Assembly (NCBI RefSeq): GCF_021155765.1
Contig: NC_060105.1
Span: 17,145,001-17,209,000 of the forward strand
Reading direction: 5' to 3'
Origin: Diprion similis
Taxonomy: Eukaryota > Arthropoda > Insecta > Hymenoptera > Diprionidae
Length of the DNA stretch: 64,000 nt
Positions 13,601-24,390 of this stretch are shown here, one piece after another. How positions within the stretch are numbered: the first letter of the stretch is position 1; each line of letters begins with the position of its first letter. Under the pieces are notes generated by a model that saw nothing but the letters and a program-made list of their open reading frames with translations, was not told the DNA's origin and made no database searches. A program made the translations under genes and the position numbers.

Positions 13601-14747
13601 TTTCACAGTATGAACATCTGTTTATATTTGATTTTCCGTAATTTTTTCAGAATTTTACAAATGGTGTGTCGTTGTTAAGAAACTTAAAAACTGACATTTT
13701 TCACTATTTTATGGGCACAACCTCAAGATAGGAGCATAGGCGGATGGGCCGTTAAAAAGTCCCCTCGCACAAAACGATTCGCGGGCTACATTAGGTTCCG
13801 AAGCAAATGAATCGCATATTTTTGCATGTATTTTCAATCACCTGCTTTTTTGAGAATTTTTTTTTAAGCCATAGCTCAATCATTAATAATGGAAAAATGT
13901 ATCAAATTTTTTCCTTTTGTTGATTTGTCAATTCTTTTATCTGGATCACTATTTACTGTAGTTCAAATTACAATAAAAATATAACGTATTACTTACATAC
14001 TTTAATCAATCAATCCGCAGAAAGTGCCAACTTATACTTTTTAATCGCCATCGCTACACCCATTTATACTAACTACTACATTGTGGTAAAACATTGGTTT
14101 TGGGAGTCACGGACCTCGAATCTGTACTCGAAATTCGAAGATTCAAAATGGCGGATCCAATATGGCGGAGAAAAATGGCATTTGCATGAGCGTCACAGCG
14201 TGACTTAAAGTGTTAACACTTGATTTGCCACCATACGGTGACTAGATCATTTAGTCGCTCACCTTAGTTCCCCAGAACTCGTAGTGTAGTAGCTGCGATA
14301 GAAGCCTTCCATGCTAGTTGATAAAATCCCGACGTACTTGATGTAGATAGAATAGTTTCCTGGTTCGAGACTCGTTGCGAAGTTCAGTGTATAGAAATGC
14401 AGATCTGCATTAAAGGTTTTGTTGCTGATCGCATATGTCCCATTGTCAGATGTTACCGTCACAGTATCATTATCTATGTCAATACTGTTTGCGTGAAGGA
14501 CAAGTGAGGAGGTTTGCTCCACAATCGTTACACTTATCGTAGCTTCGCCGTCGAACGTGAAATTTCCCTCTTCAAGGTAGGGTATAAGCTTAATGTCATA
14601 TTCAAGCGGGACCGTGTTGTTTGGCAGTCGGTAGTCTTCATCGTTATCAACTCGCGATGTACTCGAGCGTCGCGTCACAGCTTCCGACGTTACAGCAGAA
14701 ACCGCCACTAGTAGCAAGCCGACGAAGAGGTGCCATGAATACTCCAT
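7679..14747 (-). CDS. Aminopeptidase N-like gene APN-2 (M1 metallopeptidase, GPI-anchored type), 13 exons, 960 aa, canonical active site
   Basis: Membrane-tethered M1 aminopeptidase, the most canonical copy of the array. Exons (minus strand): 14747-14263, 12438-12280, 11832-11527, 11051-10711, 10366-10285, 10194-10005, 9867-9666, 9416-9139, 8888-8692, 8593-8426, 8349-8203, 8095-8017, 7927-7679. Phases agree across every junction and the sum is 2883 nt ending in TAA. Signal peptide is about residues 1-18. GAMEN lies at 306-310, [10 protein letters not shown] from 342, Glu365 is the third zinc ligand and Tyr428 the transition-state tyrosine. GFYRVNYD near 589 opens the ERAP1-like C-terminal domain. 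Cys719 and Cys726 are the conserved disulfide. The tail after DSGSG is hydrophobic and ends without a cytoplasmic segment, as for a GPI signal. Intron pattern is identical to APN-1, its closest relative here. Insect gut APNs digest peptides, and lepidopteran homologues are known Cry-toxin binding proteins; whether that holds here is not visible. Confidence 0.95.
12584..12950. repeat. Foldback (MITE-like) element inside intron 1 of APN-2
   Basis: Arms of about 165 bp at 12584-12748 and 12788-12950 are imperfect reverse complements around a loop of about 40 bp. The outer part reads GACCCAGGAC on the left and GTCCTGGGTC on the right. No coding capacity. Non-autonomous DNA transposon or foldback is the likeliest identity. 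Confidence 0.7.
14105..14185 (+). repeat. Single copy of the GGATCCAATATGG dispersed repeat (APN-2 intron 1)
   Basis: Contains the family core: TTCAAAATGGCGGATCCAA, then TATGGCGGA, preceded by the GAATCTG box. Other copies lie at 23.9, 44.7, 50.3, 53.0, 59.35 and 62.3 kb. Confidence 0.65.
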
Positions 14748-14825
14748 CTGTATTTGATTGTCAGTAAATTATGGGATTTTCAAGAGCTCACCATCGCTAT
14801 AATTTTGTACTTATTGAACATCTGT

Positions 14826-14838
14826 GATATAAAGTCAC
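14826..14838 (-). promoter_or_regulatory. Possible TATA-type core promoter of APN-2
   Basis: The minus strand contains a TTTATAT stretch about 80-90 nt before the APN-2 ATG at 14747. A start about 30 nt downstream would leave a leader of about 50 nt. The ATG is also directly preceded by ATACAG, an acceptor-like end, so a 5' UTR intron with a more distant promoter is the alternative. Inference from motif only. Confidence 0.25.
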
Positions 14839-17800
14839 CGATTCTCTTCTACTTAGTCATTATCAATGTCGCTCTTTTGATAGTTTGCTTCTTATGATTA
14901 TTACATCGTAAATTTATAAAAATATTTGTTGAAGTGTCAAAATATTATTTGTAATGCGTAAAAATCTTTTCTCGCAAGAGAAGTAAGATGAGTAGTTATT
15001 AGGAGGAGCTCCTTGTTTGTCATTGTTTTTGATATGGCATTCAATTCATATAGCACAAATTATAATCAAACGATGATTTTTTTAGTTACGACAATTAAAC
15101 AATCGTTTTTCACTCTTCACAAAGCGATTTCACTGTGTAGATCTGATTTCGGAATCTCAACAGAATCTATGGGATTGCGGTGCTGAATCTTTTCTTCGAC
15201 ATTATTAAAAGATTTTGTTTTCTCTGCACTATAAAATCAACTAATCTTTTGGCTGTATGAAAAAAATGTTCAAAATTTCTAGCGTATCTTCCGTTAGCGG
15301 TGTTGTAGTTGGATTACTTGCTTTGTAGAAATAGATATTTATTCTTTCAGCAGGATAAATTTTAAGAAATTAACATGAATTCAGCTATTTCTATCAGCAG
15401 CTTAGAGCTTAAAAAGGTTACAGAAAATGAATGACGGTTATGAAAATGTATAAAAAATATTAGCGACGTAAACGGATCAGCTGAACTAACATTATGCATA
15501 CAATTAACTGACAATTACAGCTGCATAAGAAGATACAATTGTGTCTCTTTGTTTCAAAACATCCTGCTTATCTAACCAAAATATTCTCACTGCAAATATG
15601 CAATTATAATGTTAGAGCATGGACAACGAGTGAAATAAGTTACCAACACGATGAATCGTTTAACGATTGGCAATTGGAATAAAATGTCCCAAAATTTGAG
15701 GGTTTTTTTCTATCAAGTGCTTCCGTAGCACTAATTGTAGTAACTGGATGATTGAGATTTTGAAAGAGATTGAATTCCGTAACATCAACGTTGCAATGAT
15801 TTTTTCGGAAAAGTCGTCATTTTACAATTTTAGGAGATTGTTTGAAATTTAGTACACCCTAATACAGTATTAACGTCATACTTATATTTTGCATTCATTG
15901 TCAGCTCTTTCACAGTTAATTTCACTTTGCAAAATAGTGATTTTTATGTAGTCAATATTACGAATTCTAATCTCGTATTCTCAGCGAAATTGCATACTCG
16001 AGAAAATTTGAGAAAACGATCGATACTATGATTTCATTGGAAACTAATTGCACGCAAGTATTCAAGTTCATACGTCTCCTCGAGTGCAGTCGACATTTGA
16101 TCTTCAAGAGTATACAACCGCCGCTTATCATACCACGAAGTGCAATTTAGAATTTCTACCACGTCCCACAGAAGAAGTATGAAAATGGTGAACTTTGCGA
16201 ACTGCGATGTGCGATGGTATTCGCAAAATTTCGGTAGAGCATCTAAAACCGAATATCTTAACCAAATATAAGCTCTTGATATTGACATTTAGAGGTGCTG
16301 ATTTTATTTTGTCCATTCTCCATTTAAATGACAGGTAAAAGAAATCGGAAAATTGTTGAATTTTTTTTCTCACAAACGGCTTGAGTTATAAACTATGTAA
16401 ATATAGATTCTTATAGAAAATTTTAAGCTCTAAAAAGTACTGAGATAAAATTTTTCTTACTCTAACCAATTGAGAGATATTTGCCTATAAACATTGAATC
16501 ATCTTGTTACCGAAAAAAAAAATCAAAAATTTTACGATTTATTTTACGTGTTATTTAAATGGATAATGGAAAAGGTAAAAGCACTTCTAAATATCAATAC
16601 TCAGAGCTAATATTTGGACAAGATATTCTATTTGAGATAAAAATGTTTCTCTTGCACACCCTAATGTTTACTGGTTAATATAAATTACGAATTGGAACAA
16701 AAAAACCATAATCATGTAGGACGTTTTGCAAAAAAGTGCCTCGAACGTATAAATAATAGTACTTACAGATTTCAAGTTACGAGAACGATAAAAAAATAAT
16801 TCTGACATCAATTCCACTTCAACGACGTAATTCGCAGAACTGACCAAGAGCTCACTCGCGGTTCGAAGACGAGCAAACGCGAGACTTCAAAGATATGAAT
16901 CGAATGAATGGTAGTTTATTGATAGCAACTGAATATTGAAGACGTAATGAAAGGAATCGCTGGTGCAAGAATTAGAAAAATAAAATGCTCATTCATGTCT
17001 GCAACGTTATTCAGCCGTATACTGATTGCATTCCCACTTACGACTTGTTTATCACGTGTGTTTTCACTAGCCTCCACTGAAACAAAACCTGATCTTTAGC
17101 TGGAATAGCTCACCTTCTCTGACGATGGCTGGTACGACAATCTCGCTTGAAGTTGATCCACGTTTCACAATGGCTTCCTAAATATAAGGCTCCAATAATC
17201 TAGCAATGACAAATTGTTATCGTATAACAAGTATTATCTTATCAAGCAATACCATCTCTTTATAGGCATGTCTGGCTTCGGGCAGCAACCGTAGTTATTG
17301 AGGAGTTGATCAATACGCGCATATATCTTTCGCATTATAAACACATTTCCATAAAATACTAGAGTAGTAGAACCATTTTTAGTTACTCTTTGATCACGTC
17401 TGTGTCAACGGTCTAATTTTTCTCATAAGGTAATTCTTCAATGCCCTACCTGGGCACATCATATCACTTATGTATGTATATTTGAGCCCACTGCATCAAG
17501 TAAACACTGTCGCATCTCTGCCGGATATTTTCCAGTCTCAGAGATAATGTATTCTTAATACGTAGACGTATTATGTGCTGTCAATCCGTGGATACTGCTG
17601 AAATTTTTGAATCAGTATATTGTTGACCAATCATTGTTGGCGATATTGATATCCGTCACTGATTGTTAATACAGACGTATGCTGTTCTCGATGACGGATC
17701 ATCGCTAATATGTTTCTATAGAAAACGAGATGCGTTAAAAGTTAGACTTCTTTCTTTATGATTTTTCATTCCAATTTTATATAGATAAAAATTGCTTCAT

Positions 17801-18363
17801 CCGTTATAGTAATGATTTCATGAAAAGTTGTCTGTTATTTCATTTACCATTTGATATGCCTTATTGATTTTTCACCAAAAACTTTCCTTGTGAGGCATCG
17901 ACCATAATCGGGTTGAGCTTATTAATCTTCATTTATAATTTTTCGTATTTGAAATTCAATCTTGGCTCCAAGTTTGGCATTACGATCAATACTAATTTCA
18001 ACAATTAATCGTATTTATAGGCAACTTTTTCTAACGTATCTAAAAATCTGACGGAATTTGACACCCGAAAATAGTTTGAAAATTTGTATGAATAAGTACA
18101 TCAGTGCTGGATGCAAAAATTTGTTCTCTTTCGAATCAATACATTGTATTGCAGAACGATAGATTTCCAAGCGATACAGGAATCAGATAGGAGGAATTAG
18201 GTGATGAGTCTAACATAATTGCAAAAATGTGTTCTACAATGGACTTCTCATAACTTCGTGCTCTCAGTAAACTGAGGGCAGAGTAGTCAGAAAATTGAAG
18301 ATAGCTTACGGTATTTATATAGTCGAAAAACAATTAAAAATAGGGTTAACATATAAGATTGCA
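14839..18363. other. Intergenic spacer between APN-2 and APN-3
   Basis: AT-rich, no recognised gene. A minus-strand open frame of 84 codons at 16034-16288 has no motif I recognise and no partner exons. An acceptor/donor-bounded open stretch near 17124-17178 (minus) is likewise unsupported. Confidence 0.45.
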
Positions 18364-18369
18364 TTTATT
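18364..18369 (-). terminator. Candidate polyadenylation signal of APN-3
   Basis: AATAAA on the minus strand, about 245 nt after the APN-3 stop at 18615. It is the first canonical hexamer downstream. No equivalent hexamer was seen within about 500 nt after the APN-2 stop at 7679. Confidence 0.4.
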
Positions 18370-18614
18370 GCACCTCCAACAGCATTCAATGTGGTATACT
18401 AATTGTAAATATCCACTTTGCGCCTGCTTGTGGTCATGGAAGAACATAGGAAGCCGAGTCTGTACTCTGCGGCATACTGTGCAGATAATAAAAGTTTGCA
18501 AACACGTATTTACACATCCGAAGGATATGCGTATTTATGTGTATCTCGTAACATGATTGACTAGGATGGATTTAGTTCAGTATATTGAATGAGTGATCGA
18601 GTCGGATTAGTATT

Positions 18615-21600
18615 TTACGTAATCAAGTAGTTACTCATCGCCACAGCGACAAAACTTGAGATAAGGAATAAACTGGACGTAAAAACTGGGGCACCGCTTT
18701 CAAGGGTTGTGGTTTCTACGTCTGGAGGCAACGTTGTGACCACAGGGGAAGCAGTGCTATCAGGACTGAAGCCCTCTTCTGATAACCATTCCGCGATGAG
18801 TGGCTCATAGTTCGAGATCCATTCCAGATTTACATTGGCAGTCTGAAGCGTACGCTGGACGACTGCAGAGCTCACACCTAATTCTTCGGAGCTGACGAGG
18901 GCTTGTAACTAAAATCAATGAAAACAATGGAAATCTATACATACATCGATAGCAAATTAGTCGGTAACTGCTGTCATAATTTAAGTACAGAGAGCTCAGC
19001 AAACACCTGTTAATTGTGTTCATGCATTTACTCGAAGTACTAGTCTAGTTACTTTTTCCGATTCCGATGAATAGACATGCAGACTCCGAAGTGGCGTTCG
19101 AGTCTAATCGATTATTTGCAATAAATTAAAAGTTTTCATCTGACAGCGTAAGTGATGAATTTATGACTTGACGTACCTTTTCAAGCTGTTGCTGGTTGGT
19201 GACACGACCCGCAATACTAACAAGCATGTTAGTGACGTCACCCATTCCTCCGTAGCTACAAGAAAGAGGTTTATTCAATAACTGATTCAAAACTGCTTCT
19301 AATGCTAACTGGAAGTTGATGGAAACTTATTACTAACAATTCAGCAATGTCTGTTGAGTAGTTTCCGATGAAGTTCAAAAGTATGTCAACGTTATCTTGC
19401 CCACTGGTCAAAATAGATGAGAACACTGTGTATACGTCTTGTGATCGGATACCTGAATTCGGTGTAATGGATATCCGTAAGTATCTATTAAATGCAGAAA
19501 ACAAACAATTGGGTAAAGTGAATGAAAACGTTTGAAGAATGCTTCAATATTAGCGGTTTTTGATTGTACTTCTCAAGTATTTCCGGGTTTTCACTGCATG
19601 CCAATCCTCGCAGGAGCAAGGTCTCTTCGGTGGCCAGGCTAGCGTTTAGGAACCGATTCCACATTATATCCCAGGTTGTTTCAGGGACCCTTTTGACACC
19701 CCAACAATACACAACTGATCTCAAGTCTGGGTCGACCCTACAATGAGTAAACCGACATTAAGAACCAAATTTTGTCCAAAATTCGAACCATTTTGCACCT
19801 TAAGTTTATACTTACGAATTCAACTGCGGGTTGGTGATCCACAAGTCGAAAAGAGATTCAGCCGTGGAGCGAGCGCCCGGGTAATCAGTCTGGCAAGCCA
19901 AATTAAGAATTTGTTCACGATGGATCCTGGTAGGATGGTCGTCTGCGGTATTAGGAACCCAGCCTAATGTTTCTGTGACGTTTGAAATCAAGCCATGCAA
20001 AAATGCCTGCCAGGAAACGTAGTTTTCACTGCTCACGAGGATTGTATTGAGGTATCTAATATCAGCGATGGCAGCGCGCCACACAATGAAGTCAAGGTCG
20101 TTTACGATGTAAGTTAGCAGATCTAAAGCGATTGAGTAGTCGATGTACCCAGCACGTGCCAAGTTAAGTGAATCATCGACCAATATGGCTCTATTTACGG
20201 CATTGATTTGGTCGTAGTCCGAGCTCTTCAGGTAGTCGATGACCATCCGCCAGTTCTGAGTATCGTAGTTGGTCCTGTAAAATCCTATCCCTTGGCAATT
20301 TGCTATTATCCAGGTATTGTTCGCGATTCCGTTCATCATAATAGCTTTATCTTGAGCGCGAAGCCAGTCGGGTTGTATAAAGGCACTGTTACATCGTGTA
20401 GGGTTAGTTCCCAGAGCAACCGTGATGGGGATCCACCATCTTTGAGCTTCTGGGTCAGCCGTCGGTGAGTTGCGATTCATGAAGAATCGTTCCTGGCTGA
20501 ATGCCACTACGGTAGTTGAATAGTTTCTCAAAACAGTGACCAGGGGGAAACCGGCTTGTTCTGTCCATGACTCCATGATTGTTGCGATCGGCATATGGTT
20601 CTGCATCGCACTATAACTGTCTGCCACGATTTGCATTTGTTCCCAGAGTTCACTCGGTTCAAAAGTTCCAAAAGCTCTGTAAGGGAGAATTACCTGTTTT
20701 CACTACCAATTATAGTGCCACGCTGAAAAAAATGTCTCCTACATCTAACTAGAATTCTGATTCGGCCAGCAGTGTTATATAGCTATCTTGGTTACTGCGA
20801 TACTTTATTGCTATGGCACATACACATTTCCAGCTAAGTGTTTATCGCAAATTCAGCATTGCCTGAATTGTTTTATTCTGAGTATTTAGTATAGTGGCTA
20901 TATGACCCGAAGAGCTGAGGCAACTATAATAGTACTACTGAGGCCTCTTGAATAATACTGGAGCTGCGAACAACAAGATTTCTCGTTCAGCTCGCAAAAA
21001 ATTTTTAGCAATAGAAATATTGTTGTAAGGCCAGTACCATTTTTTCAGTGCACTGTGCAATGAGATGAGTATAGCGGTGAGGCCATTGTTGACGAATCTA
21101 ACCACATCGTCGAACGTACCTACCTTCATTGTCAGCTGGATTTTTAGTCTCGTTGATCAGAAATGGCAGTTAACTACTAACTTACTAACTTACGTTTGGT
21201 TGAGGTAATTTCGCAGCGCAAGTTCAAAGAGGTCCTCTCTCATCACGCGGTTGAGCATGCGTAGCACGGAACCACCTACACGTTAAAATCCAGTATTTGA
21301 AAAATCAACCGATAAATAAGTAACATGCATTTTAGGATACACTCAAAAACCTTACTGCACAGGTAAACATATAGTTGTGCAATTTATACTATTGTCATAT
21401 GAGATATTCTTTAATGCAAAAGTCATTTGGAACTTAATTCAATAACTTATAAAACCGGATTTATTCTTTATGATACCACTTGAATGGTTTGGTGGAAACC
21501 ATATCTAAGTACCAAGTTGTGAGGAATAATTTTATGATTGACGTATTCAGGTAGTTATATTTTGCATCGTTTCATAGCTGACATAGAATATAAAACAAAT

Positions 21601-23671
21601 GCTATGTATCTTGATTTCAGTATTCTCTTCATTTAGCTATGTCAAAATTCAATATGATACGAAGTTAATGTTTCAATGCGGGAATCTCGACGCAGACTGC
21701 AAATACAACATGTAAGATCCCTGCTGTGCAGATGAGCGAATAATACTTACTTTTTGAGTAAGCGATAGTGTCGAAGCTGCCCCAGATCGCATCGGGACTA
21801 CCTACGGGGTTGGTCATCGGACGTGTCGATTCCAAAGAATCAGTAATCAAGGCTGGTAGCTGCTGATCAGTGATTGCCCTTTCAGCATAACGCCATATCC
21901 ACGTAGTTAGTGACGGTACTCGGTATTCCAAGAAACTAGCAAAGCCTTCGTTGAACCAGAGATGATCCCACCATTTTGGAGATACCAGATTTCCAAACCA
22001 GATGTGAGCAAATTCGTGACTGATGATGGAACTGATGGTCTCGCGAGCCGTTGTGCTAGATTCGCCATCTTGCCAAAGAAGCAACCTCTCTCTGGAAAAT
22101 AAATTGCAAAAATCAAAGACTCCAGCAGCCATGTTGCATCTCGCAACGTTCGAAAAAGGTTCGCATTGGCTGTTAGTTAGGAGTCTGCACTTTTGAATTG
22201 AGCATACCTGTAGGTGATCAATCCCCAGTTCTCCATTGCACCCGCAGAGAAGTCTGGAACGGCTACTTGGTCGATTTTAGGCCAGGGATCTTCACCCAAT
22301 ATATTCAAACACACCTGGTAACATGCTTGCGAAGTTTCAAGGGCCCAAGAGGCGGTATCAAGTGCCTCGGACCGTGACCATATGGCGAAGAATCCGTCAT
22401 CGCTACTCAGCTTCTCGAAATCCGAAACGACAAAGGCTAAGAGATAGGTCGACATCACTGGCGTTGTCTCAAACTGTGTCCAAACACGACCTCCAATTGT
22501 TTCGCTGAAACATGAACCACACCATTTAGCATACTGTGCATTAATGTGCAAAATATAAGGGTGACGCGACTTACTCGGCAGCGCTAGTAGATATGTTGGG
22601 CATGTTCGAAAGTGCAGTTTGATTTATGAAATGTGCGATGCGAACACTGAAGGTTGCCTTCAAACCAGGCTCGTCGAAACAGGGAAAGGCACGACGAGCC
22701 GATGTAGCCTGAAATTGCGTAGCCACAAGCCACCTGAAATGAATGTTAGGAATGAGTCGTAAATAAGAGTATAAGTTCGACGAGATTAATTCAATTAGCT
22801 GTTGATGGCGTCAAAATAAATATTTTACTCATCTACACCTAAGCATCAATGAGTACATTGAAAAAAAATACAACTTGCATCACAAAATATGAAAAGATTT
22901 CGAAAAATTGACTGGAATGTTAATGTGTGTCTTTACCTGAATTTTCCTGTCACAATGTGAGATAGAATTATATACAATTGTTATAACTTACACACAATAT
23001 ACCATGAGTTTATTGACACTAGCTCTAATGCAACCAAATATTGAACAAATTGAACTCAGTATGTGTAACCTGTACAAACATTCTTCTAAAAATGTTGTAT
23101 TGCTATTATATTGCCGTGATGTCTAAATTGTATTTGCGCTGTGTATAAAATTTTCTCATGAAGGCTACTGAACAATTTACCTGGTTTCATTTCCGATTTG
23201 GTAGGAACTACGGTAGAGTCCACGCATATCTGTTAACAATTCCCCGCCGAAGCTGAAGTAAAGATAATAATTTCCAAGTGGAAGATTTTCAGTAAAACTG
23301 AGAATCCAAAAATGTCTGGCCTCGTCATAGGTCTGAGTAGCGATAGCAACAAAACTCTGGTTATCGACGTTGTACAACGAAGTCGCTGACTGGTTGATGT
23401 TCAGATTTTCGTTGTGTACAATGATCACATTTGTTAAATCAACCACTGAGATGCTGATGTTGACTTGTCCACTGAAACTGGACTCGTCGTCACGTTGGAA
23501 CAACGGTACTAATTCAAGGTCATAGTTGTTTGGGATAACCGTGGACGGCAGTTGGTAGATTAAGATCGAGGTGTCTACCGGAAAGTTCTCGTCGAACTTC
23601 AAAGGGGTCGACGAGGTTAGAACGACCACGGCTGCGATCACAGCCACGATCAAGAAGCCACTATTCTGCAT
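18615..23671 (-). CDS. Aminopeptidase N-like gene APN-3 (M1 metallopeptidase, GPI-anchored type), 10 exons, 972 aa, fused 861-nt exon
   Basis: Exons (minus strand): 23671-23181, 22733-22575, 22504-22208, 22091-21751, 21275-21194, 20676-19816, 19737-19570, 19484-19338, 19255-19177, 18908-18615; 2919 nt in one frame. I chose the ATG at 23671 (MQNSGFL) over an in-frame one at 23707: a pyrimidine-rich tract ending in CAG lies just before it, its -3 base is G, and it starts a normal signal peptide. GAMEN is at 305-309, HEFAH at 341-345, Glu364 is the third ligand and Tyr427 the catalytic tyrosine. The sixth exon covers exactly what exons 6-9 do in APN-1. Cys718 lacks its usual partner (position 725 is Ala), while extra cysteines occur in exon 3 (ACYQVC) and in the sixth exon. 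A Thr/Pro/Ser-rich stalk precedes the hydrophobic GPI-type tail. This is the most divergent copy. The donor after exon 7 is GTACAA, which is weak. Confidence 0.93.
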
Positions 23672-23705
23672 GGCTGAAAGTTGAAGGGAGAGATGAAGAC
23701 TTGAC

Positions 23706-23712
23706 ATTTATA
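23706..23712 (-). promoter_or_regulatory. Possible TATA box upstream of APN-3
   Basis: TATAAAT on the minus strand 35 nt before the chosen ATG (23671). If it works, transcription would start only a few bases before the ATG. If instead the pyrimidine tract ending in CAG at the ATG is a splice acceptor, this sequence is intronic and irrelevant. The two readings exclude each other. Confidence 0.25.
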
Positions 23713-23860
23713 CGTTGAACATGTGAATATTTTAATAAAGTGAAGTGCGTCGGACACTGCAGAAAAGTGCTGTAGTCCGTGTCTTGATTCAACCCTTTGA
23801 GTAATACATTATTGTGCTAAGTCAATTTTTATCATGAGATAGTATCCCATGGCTTTCGAG

Positions 23861-24390
23861 GTCGCTGATCACGAATCGGAAATTGGATTTCAAAAATTCA
23901 AGATGGCAGATCCGACATGGCAGATGAAAATTTCAAATTCAATCAAATCCCATCAGAAAACTCTATGTAGTGGTCGTTGGGATTGCTGATTACAAATCTG
24001 AGATCAAAATTCAAGAATTCAATATGGCAGATACAATGCAGCAGCCGGAAATTTTTAATTTGATCAAATCCTATCAGAAAACTCTATGCAAAGGTTCCGG
24101 ACTCTCTGATTAGGAATCTGAATTTAAATTTTGAAAATTGAAGGCAGTGGATCCAATATGGTGGGCAACATTTTTTTAATTTAATCGTACGTGGTAATAA
24201 AACTGTATGTAGATGTTTCACCGTACTGAATTTTCAAAACCTGGTATCAGATTCGTAATTAGCGACCCCAAAAACCCATAGACAGAGCTTTTTCTCCGGA
24301 TTCGACCGAATTTTAAATTTGCGTCCACCATCTTGAATTCTGAAAATGAAATTTCAGATTCGTAATCAGCTACCCCAAAAAATTGTAATT
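23861..24390. repeat. Array of 120-bp GGATCCAATATGG-family units, with an inverted part
   Basis: Three plus-oriented units begin at about 23861, 23981 and 24101, a 120-bp step. Each has a CTGATTA-type box, a GAATCTG-type box, then the ATGGCAGATCC-type core and a run AATTTGATCAAATCC. From about 24235 to 24390 further partial units run in the opposite direction, making the locus partly palindromic. No coding capacity. Confidence 0.7.

Noticed and set aside
16034..16288. 84-codon minus-strand open frame between APN-2 and APN-3
   Set aside because: No domain, no partner exons, composition like its surroundings.
17124..17178. Open minus-strand stretch bounded by TTTAG and GTGAGC
   Set aside because: Only about 55-65 nt, no similarity to M1 exons, no neighbouring exons.
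23672..23707. In-frame upstream ATG extending APN-3 by 12 residues
   Set aside because: The extension would sit before the signal peptide, its -3 base is T, and a splice-acceptor-like pyrimidine tract with CAG runs through it.
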